From the NCBI GenBank assembly GCA_018342105.1, contig JAFIRS010001011.1:202501-266500 (forward strand): DNA of 64,000 bases, in the 5' to 3' direction. Below, in pieces: positions 57,050 through 64,000 of the stretch (positions are counted from its first letter, which is position 1; each line of letters begins with the position of its first letter). The notes under the pieces are model-generated. The model worked only from the letters and a program-made list of their open reading frames with translations. It made no database searches and was not told the DNA's origin. A program made the translations under genes and the position numbers. This stretch comes from Gonioctena quinquepunctata. Taxonomy: Eukaryota > Arthropoda > Insecta > Coleoptera > Chrysomelidae.

Positions 57050-57880
57050 TAGGTGAATTCAATGGAGCGGAACTATCGGCAGGGCTTCGTTTGGCGGAAA
57101 GTGGGAACGTAGAAGTTTCCAAGTATTGGGTAGACTGCTTCCATCATCCCGTTTATTGAGGAAGATTGGGCGCCCTTCGATGACAAACGCTTCACGAGTG
57201 GTTCTCGCTTACAATGTTCTCTGAGAGGCAATGATCCTGATGTGATCGAAGTTCATGCTGTTGCCTGTCTCTTCATAGTGACGAAGAAGGATCTATGTCG
57301 GAGAGCAAGTTGATGTTAGTTAGTGTGTCCTATGTATGTCCTATGACATTCGGAGCATAGTATTTCATATATTCCTTGGACCTCTTTAGCTATTTTATAT
57401 TTAGGGGCTCTGAGGAAATTAGAGATTTCATTATTTGCTGTGCAAATTGTTCTTATGTCGCGTTTCTCTAAGATTCTGCCAATTTCGTCGGTGACACCTT
57501 GATATAGGGAAGGGAAGCCTTGTGTGGTTGGTGATCTGTTGGGTTTTGAGAATTTGGAGAACGTGTTATTATAATCGTTTGAATAAGTGCAGTTTTAGTT
57601 TGTTCAGCTTTGCGGTCGGTGAGTTGTATAGATCTGTGGATGAGGGAGTTCAAGACAGAGTTGGTTTGAGCTGGATGGTCATGAGAGCTGGTGTGTAGAG
57701 ACTGATTATTGTGGGTTGGTTTTCTGTATACTGTGTCAGTAAAGTGTCATTAATTTTCGTGTTAAAGGCATCTAGGAGAGGTTTCTGTTGTAAATGTAAT
57801 GTTGAAGTGGATGTTGTTTCGGAGCCATAACGAGTATGTCGTCAACGTATCTGAACCAACAAATGGGCTTGATTTGATTA
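57050..57880 (-). pseudogene. PLE-D: RT motif and GIY-YIG remnant
   Basis: The minus strand shows PICWFRYVDDILVMAP near 57870 (RT catalytic YVDD). After a decayed middle come FLRAPKYKIAKEVQGIYEI and LCSECHRTYIGHT (GIY-YIG core with CxxC), then HYEETGNSMNFDHIRIIAS, and TREAFVIEGRPIFLNKRDD with WKLL. That last pattern is the usual end of many arthropod PLE proteins. Sequence differs clearly from PLE-A, B and C, so this is a separate lineage. It has many frameshifts. Confidence 0.8.
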
Positions 57881-60060
57881 AAATAAAAATAAATAATCAT
57901 GAATCAACAATAATATTACTCACTTTTAAATAATTCCTCAGTATATAGGCAATTATTTATTATTCAATTGTGGATTGATATTACTCACTGCTGAAATACT
58001 TATAGCACGAAAACAAATCATTATTACACACTTTCACTATAAAAGGCAAGGCATGTGTAGTATATTCATATCTATTTTCTGAAACACGTGCATGAGTTCT
58101 CTCTTTTTTTCTCTTTCTGGACAAGTACCTATTTCCGTCCTTTTTGCGTCAGAAGCGTTCCGTTTGAAACGTTACATGAACGTTGCATTCAAATTCGACC
58201 TTCAAAAATAATTTACGTGTTGAATTTCATTCGCGCGGTGGCATGGCTTATTTTCTAATATTGTCCATGTTTCTCATCAGCTTGGAGAATTTTGGGAGGA
58301 ATTCGAATGTCACGTTTTTAATGGCCACCTAATCTTTATTCACGGCTGACAACGAAGTCAAGCATATTGCGATGGCACACAATTCTGCGAAAGCTTCTCG
58401 CTCGAATTGGAACGGTTTGTGCGAATTCGTGAGTAACCCTCTGAAGATTTCGTATTCGAATTTTTAAGGGGTAAGATTGTTTCCTTTTATACATTTTCAA
58501 TCCTTTTTAGAAACAGGATTTTCTGTGGATTATTCAAAATTCTCAGCAAAACCGTTGAACGCATCGCTGAAAATATCTCTCTTAACCTAGATTGTTTCAG
58601 AATAATATGAAAGCTTGTAGACATTTTGGATATATTGTCACGCATCTAGTTACTATTGAAATACTGAATTGATTATTCTCTCTTCATTAATACTCCATAA
58701 AACAATGAATACTGATAACTGAATAACTATTTGTAAATTAATCACTGAAATATACCGCGTACTTCACTGGAGTCTATTCTGGCTTGAACTCAGTTCAGTA
58801 AACTTATGAATGGACTACTCCAATCGCGACGCGTTGCTCTTTGTATGGTCATTAGTCACGTACTAGAATATTCCGGAAAGTTTGGCCTGCCGCTTCTCGA
58901 ACATTCCCGATCTATCCAGTAATTCTGGGGTTTTCTGAAACTTTACCGTGAAGTCAGCCAGTCGCATGACAAATATGCAGTAGCGTATTGTATTCGTTTT
59001 CGTAACAGTGTTCACCCCGTTGGATCGAATTTCATTGTGCAAATAACTCGATTTCATATCCACTTCAATAAGTTTACCGACTGGTATATCGGTCATTTTT
59101 TCAATATTATAAACAAAATATTAATTGAAATAATTTCACTCGAAAATATAGTCAATACATACATTCGACGGAACTGGAGCTTGGAGGATTTTGCAAGAAC
59201 TGAAATTATAAACAATCACAGTTATACATTTATTTTATTCATCGGGATTGAATTCAACTGTTTCGAAATGAGACAATGAATATTTTCTGCTTTTTCCTTC
59301 ATTTGATACACCTATGAACTCACAGACAGTTTCAAAAATCATTATATGCGAATACCACTTGACAATATAATTTTCTCAAGATACAATTTCACCCAACCTC
59401 TTATTCCCAATATTACTTGCTCGCAGTGTCATGGAATAATTGTTTATTCTTCGTTCCAGCGATTCAATTATGTGGTTTGAACACGAAACATTGATGAATA
59501 GGCTGTGAAATCGATTCGAATTTTCCCTGATGATATTATAAGGTTGTGATTGTCGGACATTTCGTATTGAATTCATGTTTTCAATTTGCAATCAAAAATG
59601 CAATCAGGTACTTGACAGAATATATCTTCAGAAAACTGTCGATTTCTATAGGACTACAGTTTGCCAGAAGCGAGAATATAAATATTGATAATTTGTTTAC
59701 GTATATAGAAGAAAACACACATAGTAAGTAAAAATGTATGAATAAATCGATAAACAAATTGCAGTTACCACTACAGGAAGGTCCTTGAAAGTTATGTGAT
59801 GACATATTTTCCAAATAGACTTTTAGAGTGGGCAGTCGGGAGTATGTTGGTTTAACTATTTTTAATATCAGTTTCAACATATTATTTACGTCACAGTAAT
59901 ACATTGTTCAATATTTGCACGTATTTATCAGCATGTTTCTTGTTTCAAGAATTTTCTTGCGTGTAACGTGTTTTTCTGGTGTTGACTCTAAATTTGGCCC
60001 CAAGGTACTAATCGTTCTGGAATATTTTCCAAATTTAACCTCGGGCGCCAAATCTTAGAG
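57881..60060. other. Unassigned DNA
   Basis: Mixed AT-rich DNA with somewhat higher GC around 58.1-58.45 and 58.75-59.0 kb. No domain recognised. Short frames at 59037-59279 and 59546-59731 look AT-driven. The composition shift near 58.75 kb might mark an old LTR, but no duplicate was found in the window. Confidence 0.35.
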
Positions 60061-60182
60061 TGGTTTACTCCAAGTCCTCAATAGTAAGAAATGGAGATAC
60101 GGATGTACTTTCCGTAATTGCTGCTCCGGGTTCTTTCAATCCCTTTTCCAGACTTGCCAGACGAAGTCGTGAATTTAACACA

Positions 60183-60666
60183 GAAAAGAAGACTTTGACA
60201 GACGATGCAAGCCCATACTTCTCGACTTGTGAAATGAAAAGATAATTCAAAAAGATGATTCGTATAAAAACATTTCCAAACATTTTTGTTATATATTTGA
60301 AACGTTGTTTCTTCAATCGATGGCATGAAATTGGACAATGTGAATAATTTTCCCATACAAAATTTCAATTTGGACCAATATTCTGCTGAGGATGGAATAA
60401 ATACTCTTTATAATATCTACGCCATATCTAATCATAGTGGCAGCATTTTCAACGGACACTATACAGCATATTGCAAACACCCCTATTCTAATTGTTGGCA
60501 CCTCTTCAATGACTTTCGCTTATTTTCTAAATTCGATTCTCTCATTTCCAAGGGCGGCTATTATCGAGTATCAGCGAGTAGAAAAGCCAAGAGAGAACAA
60601 TTACTTTTCTCTTTCATCGAACGTGAGTCTATTCTTGAAATAGTTTTCTCTTATCTGTCAAGATAA
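60183..60666 (+). pseudogene. Ubiquitin-specific protease C-terminal fragment
   Basis: The plus strand reads EKKTLTDDASPYFSTCEMKR, a TAA stop, then FKKMIRIKTFPNIFVIYLKR, the pattern of the USP finger-to-palm region (usually ...I..FP.ILVIHLKRF). After a frame change come MKLDNVNNFPIQNFNLDQYS, LYNIYAISNHSGSIFNGHYT (His box with the catalytic His in NGHYTAYC) and CWHLFNDFRLF (Asn/Asp position). USPs cleave ubiquitin from proteins. The catalytic Cys box is not seen upstream, and one stop plus one frameshift break the part present. It is closest by eye to USP2/USP21/USP8-like enzymes. Probably a pseudogene or captured fragment; distant upstream exons cannot be excluded. Confidence 0.75.
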
Positions 60667-61127
60667 ATTACTCCCTGTATTTTTCTTGCTGATTTCGAAG
60701 GAAACGTCATGGAATATAGATTTAACAAATATTTTTTTAATTGTCATTGTTCTGTACACTCCAAATGTATACATTCTCGATTATTCTGTGATTCATGTGA
60801 TACGTATGTGAAATGGATGAGTTAATCAACGATTTGATAGGCGATCAATATTCAATAATGTATTGAAATCAATAGAAAGTACATTTCAATGACTGCATAA
60901 CAAAAAAAAACGGAACTGAAGTTATACGACGAAAAAGTTTTTATTCGTTTTGAGGCTCCAACAACAGTGTTTGTATCTCTTTTAATTCCATTAATATCTA
61001 TTTCAATTTTCTTATTCATAAATGTTTCCTTATTTATAACATCGGTTTCCATGAAGTAATTCCAATTTGTTGGTATAATAGTCCTCTTGAATGTTAAACC
61101 ACATCTTATTTGTGTTTTTCTTAATTT
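60667..61127. other. Unassigned DNA left of transposon 6
   Basis: A minus frame through 60852-61259 includes a coding-like run (TIIPTNWNYFMETDVINKET, EIDINGIKRDTNTVVG) with no family recognised. Its N-terminal part lies in the transposon inverted repeat. The outer part of that repeat is missing here. Confidence 0.35.
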
Positions 61128-63183
61128 TTTCTTCATAGCTCTTTCAGTTTTTGCGATATTGAGATCAAATTTCAAACGAAGGTTACGTTTTACGGTCAAC
61201 ATCATCCAGTATGCCGAGTGATTGTGGAAATCTACAGGGAGATATTTTTCAGGGGTCAACTTCTTTTTCGCCCCATAAACTTTTTTGTAGTGCGCCGCTG
61301 GTAAATTCTAACATATGCAATTCATTTTTTGTTCTGTCTATAATTTTTTCTGTTTCTTGTAATTTTTACGCATCTGCGACCGTTATCGAGAAAAAAACTA
61401 AATTTTTGTTTGGAAATTGGCTACATCAAATTAAAATTTTTAACAAAAGGGGTAACCTATTATCACAATGAAAACAAAAAACGCTACTTATTTGGATAGT
61501 GATCTAAATTACAAGTTTCCCTAAACATTACCTGAGAATAAGAAAACTAACAAACCTTGACTTTTTATAAAAGGTGCTGGAAATCCCTCCTCCTTCTGAG
61601 ATACGACCTTCCATTCTTCTTCTCATAGACTGCCGTACGTGTTCTATAATTCCGGGAGTGTTTCTTACGGTGTGGAAGGCATCCATAATTCGTTCAGTAA
61701 GAACTTAGATGGAAGGCACTGGATCTGCACCATAAAATAGGCCCTTTACATGTCCCCATAAAAAGAAGTCCAGCGGGTTACAATCTGAGGAACGTGGGGG
61801 CCAAACAATTGGACCTTCCACCGATTGGGAAACACTGTATCTAAATAATCGCGGACGATGACTCGAAAATAAGGAGGGGGGGCATCTTGCATAATCCATA
61901 TTTGTTGACGAACTTGTAAAGGTACGTCCTCCACTAATGCAGGCAATTCGTTGTGTAGGAAGTTTACATATGTGGAACCATTTAAAATTCGCGGTAAAAT
62001 AAAAGGACCAAACTATCTCCTACTATTCCTGTCCATATGTTTACGCTGAACTGTTTCTGGTGTCGAGATTGTCTGATCATGTGTGGATTTTCTAGGGCCC
62101 AAATATGAACGTTGTGGCAATTCACTACTCCGTCGCGTGTAAAGTGAGCTTCGTCGGTAAAAATGATACGAGATAAAAATGCAGAATCCCTAGTACAGTT
62201 GCGCAGTATCCATCGGGAGAACTGCAAGCGCCGTGGAAAATCTCGCGGAAGCAAACCTTGGATGCGCTGGAAATGATATGGGTATAGCACGTTTTCGTGT
62301 AAAACCCTCCAAACAGTTGAATGGAAAACATCTAAATCCCGTGCTATTTTTCGAGTACTCACATCAGGATTTTCGTCGATAACATTTAAAATCTCTTCAT
62401 CTCTTACTGGGTTGCGTGCTTGTCGCGGTCTGAAATCTGCCGTATTCCCGAAGGTGCTGATGGGAATTTATAAAAGTTATATAGGAAAGCCGGAAATTAG
62501 GAAATCTTTACGTTTACAACCTCTGCTTCAAGTCCATTCCCATTAGCCAGACCATAAACAAAATGGATGTCAGCCAGATGTTTAAATGAATATGGTTCAT
62601 TTTCCATTTTAATATTGAACAAATACACTATGAGACATTCATCAACTTTCAAATAATGGCACAAGCTTCAAAACAAACCTAAACGTCAAAATGAAAATAG
62701 CACTCAAAGCCCAATAATTCCCTTTTTCATTGTTTCGTTGAAAAATTTAATTAACTCCAGCGAATAACAAAAAATGATTTAACTTTTTTTCTCGATAACG
62801 GTCGCAGATGCGTAAAAATTACAATGACAAATAAATTTATAAACAAAACAAAGTATTCATTTCTTATTTCTTATGTTATGCGGCGCACTACAAAAAAGTT
62901 TATGGGGCGAAAAAGAGCTTGACGCCTGAAAAAATTTCTCCCTGTAGATTCTTACAATTACTCGGCATATTGGATGATGTAAACCGTAAAACGTAACCTA
63001 TGTTTCAAATTTGATCTAAATATCGCAAAAACTGAAAGAGCTATGAAGATTTTTTTTTTAACTTCAATGCCCTGTAGATCGGTAACGAAACGTTTGCGGA
63101 CCCATGTTTATGAAGAAAAAAGTCTTATTTTGACCTGAAAAATACGCCCCTGAAATCATGATACTGAACTTTGAAACACCCTG
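61128..63183 (-). mobile_element. Mariner-type transposon 6
   Basis: The right inverted repeat runs from about 62785 to 63183 and ends gaaacaccctgTA. The left repeat (61128-61405) mirrors only its inner part (gcatctgcgaccgttatcga, aaaagtttatggggcgaaaa, gctctttcagtttttgcgat). The outer ~120 bases of the left end are replaced by other DNA. A minus-strand transposase lies between. Confidence 0.82.
61570..62611 (-). pseudogene. Mariner-type transposase 6
   Basis: Starts MENEPYSFKHLADIHFVYGL (DUF4817-type) at about 62606. After a broken stretch it continues EEILNVIDENPDVSTRKIAR, VWRVLHENVLYPYHFQRIQG, LPRDFPRRLQFSRWILRN and IFTDEAHFTRDGVV (first catalytic Asp). Then QIWIMQDAPPPYF (second Asp; usually HDGAPPHF), FPNRW and PPRSSDCNPLDFFLWGHVKG (third Asp). 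Same subgroup as transposases 1 and 3. There are several frameshifts, mainly near 62.5, 61.98 and 61.8 kb. Confidence 0.9.
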
Positions 63184-63190
63184 TATAAAT

Positions 63191-64000
63191 TGATTTGTTG
63201 AAAATATAAACAGGATGTTCATAAAATCAGATGTGGAATCATCTGCGACTGAAAGATAAACTTTAGTCACTATCTTCCATCGTCAAGATAACCTTTTGTG
63301 GGGTATTCATGTTGAAAAGGGAAACATTCTCAATTGAATATTGATAGGAAGATTTTTCTGTGAATTGAAAAATCTACGATTAAAATGAAGTTATTTTTTG
63401 TGAATGTCTAACAGAAAACAACTACTTCCCCGGCTAAAGCCACGCTGAACATTGAACTACATCTGATAGATATTCTGAAAAGGCCCTAACTCAAAAGAAA
63501 AAATCTGAAATTGAAAATTTGCATTTTCATTCAGATAGTTATTTGATTTTCTATTCCAGTCTCAATTAAGAACTCATAAAGATGAATGAGGCAAAGAAGA
63601 ATGTTTTCCAAAAGAGAGTACTCACCAGAAATCATTCGTAACATTGACGCAGGAGAGACATCGCATTCACTAGGTCTTCAATACATTTTTGTCGACGAAA
63701 ATCTATTTCACGCTTCCACGATCATCAGGAAGACCGGAAGAAATGGGAAACACATTTTCAAGAAGCAATCCCACTTTGCAAAGATGAAAAAAGTTAGAAT
63801 CATTTCTTTTGGAGAGACACTTTGAAATTAGTGTTTTCTGACATTAAAACCTGTCATGGGGTATTCATGTTGAAAAGGGAAACATTCTCAATTGAATATC
63901 GATAGGAAGATTTTTCTGTGAATTGAAAAATCTACGATTAAAATGAAGTTATTTTTTGTGAATGTCTAACAGAAAACAACTACTTCCCCGGCTAAAGCCA
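63191..64000 (+). mobile_element. 681-bp repeat element, copy C, runs off the window
   Basis: Starts TGATTTGTTGAAAATATAAA, as in copies A and B, six bases after the TA that follows transposon 6. One full unit is followed at 63855 by a junction where catggggtattcatg joins two unit parts that are about 123 bases apart in other copies; both sides share ggggtat. The second unit continues past the window end. Confidence 0.85.
63586..63825 (+). CDS. Short frame in 681-bp unit (copy C)
   Basis: 79 codons, nearly identical to the 49.5-kb copy, with Met-Lys for Met-Glu near codon 67. The frame is open in both orientations of the array and in three separated insertions. Coding status unproven. Confidence 0.25.
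   Translation: MRQRRMFSKREYSPEIIRNIDAGETSHSLGLQYIFVDENLFHASTIIRKTGRNGKHIFKKQSHFAKMKKVRIISFGETL

Noticed and set aside
1..64000. tRNA or rRNA genes
   Set aside because: No cloverleaf with A and B boxes and no rRNA core sequence was recognised on either strand by eye; a covariance search was not possible.

Overview
This window looks like insect nuclear DNA, most likely from a beetle (weak inference). It is AT-rich, has no bacterial-style gene packing, and is almost wholly built of decayed, nested transposable elements. The families are typical of arthropods: Penelope-like elements (PLEs), BEL/Pao LTR retrotransposons, Jockey/CR1-group LINEs, Tc1/mariner-type DNA transposons with very long terminal inverted repeats, a Crypton-like tyrosine recombinase, fold-back elements and minisatellites. 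I see no intact host gene, no tRNA or rRNA and no CRISPR. The two non-standard coding remnants are a degraded ubiquitin-specific protease C-terminus (about 60.2-60.7 kb, +) and an unrecognised gene or element with a zinc-finger-like motif, decayed reading frames and a possible intron (about 33.6-35.3 kb, -).

Layout: 0-5 kb is unassigned AT-rich DNA. A PLE pseudogene lies at 5.0-6.5 kb (-), followed by a ~120-bp minisatellite (7.9-8.5 kb) and a MITE (8.6-8.9 kb). At 9.0-18.5 kb, minus-strand BEL/Pao fragments (gag, protease, integrase and a three-fold repeated 3' end) are interrupted by a LINE tail and two fold-back elements. The 5' end of the gag module is duplicated head-to-head in a palindrome at 18.2-18.8 kb. 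From 19.9 to 26.9 kb there is one mariner-type transposon carrying a ~4.5-kb LINE inserted in one of its inverted repeats. LINE and mariner remnants follow to 32 kb, then a palindrome containing a hammerhead-ribozyme-like motif (32.2-32.4 kb). The unknown gene is flanked by related minisatellites. Mariner, Crypton and a long-TIR element with TTAGG-like repeats occupy 39-42.7 kb.

The most unusual system is a tandem repeat family with a 681-bp unit (43.8-44.9, 47.8-50.1, 63.2-64.0 kb, plus fragments at 1 and 11.4 kb). Two complete insertions show the same build: one or more direct units followed by an inverted terminal piece, flanked by 10-bp target duplications (GAATACAGGT/GAATCCAGGT and TAACATTATT twice). 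So these satellite-like arrays appear to move, or to have moved, as fold-back mobile elements. Each full unit holds a short open frame of about 79 codons.

Two PLE palindromes (45.3-47.6 and 47.6-52.6 kb), two more long-TIR mariner-type elements (52.6-56.9 kb), a fourth PLE (57.0-57.9 kb) and a last mariner-type element (61.1-63.2 kb) fill the right part. Almost every coding sequence carries frameshifts, stops or deletions, so the window is best read as a layered record of transposition. Family names come from recognising protein motifs by eye; no database search was run.
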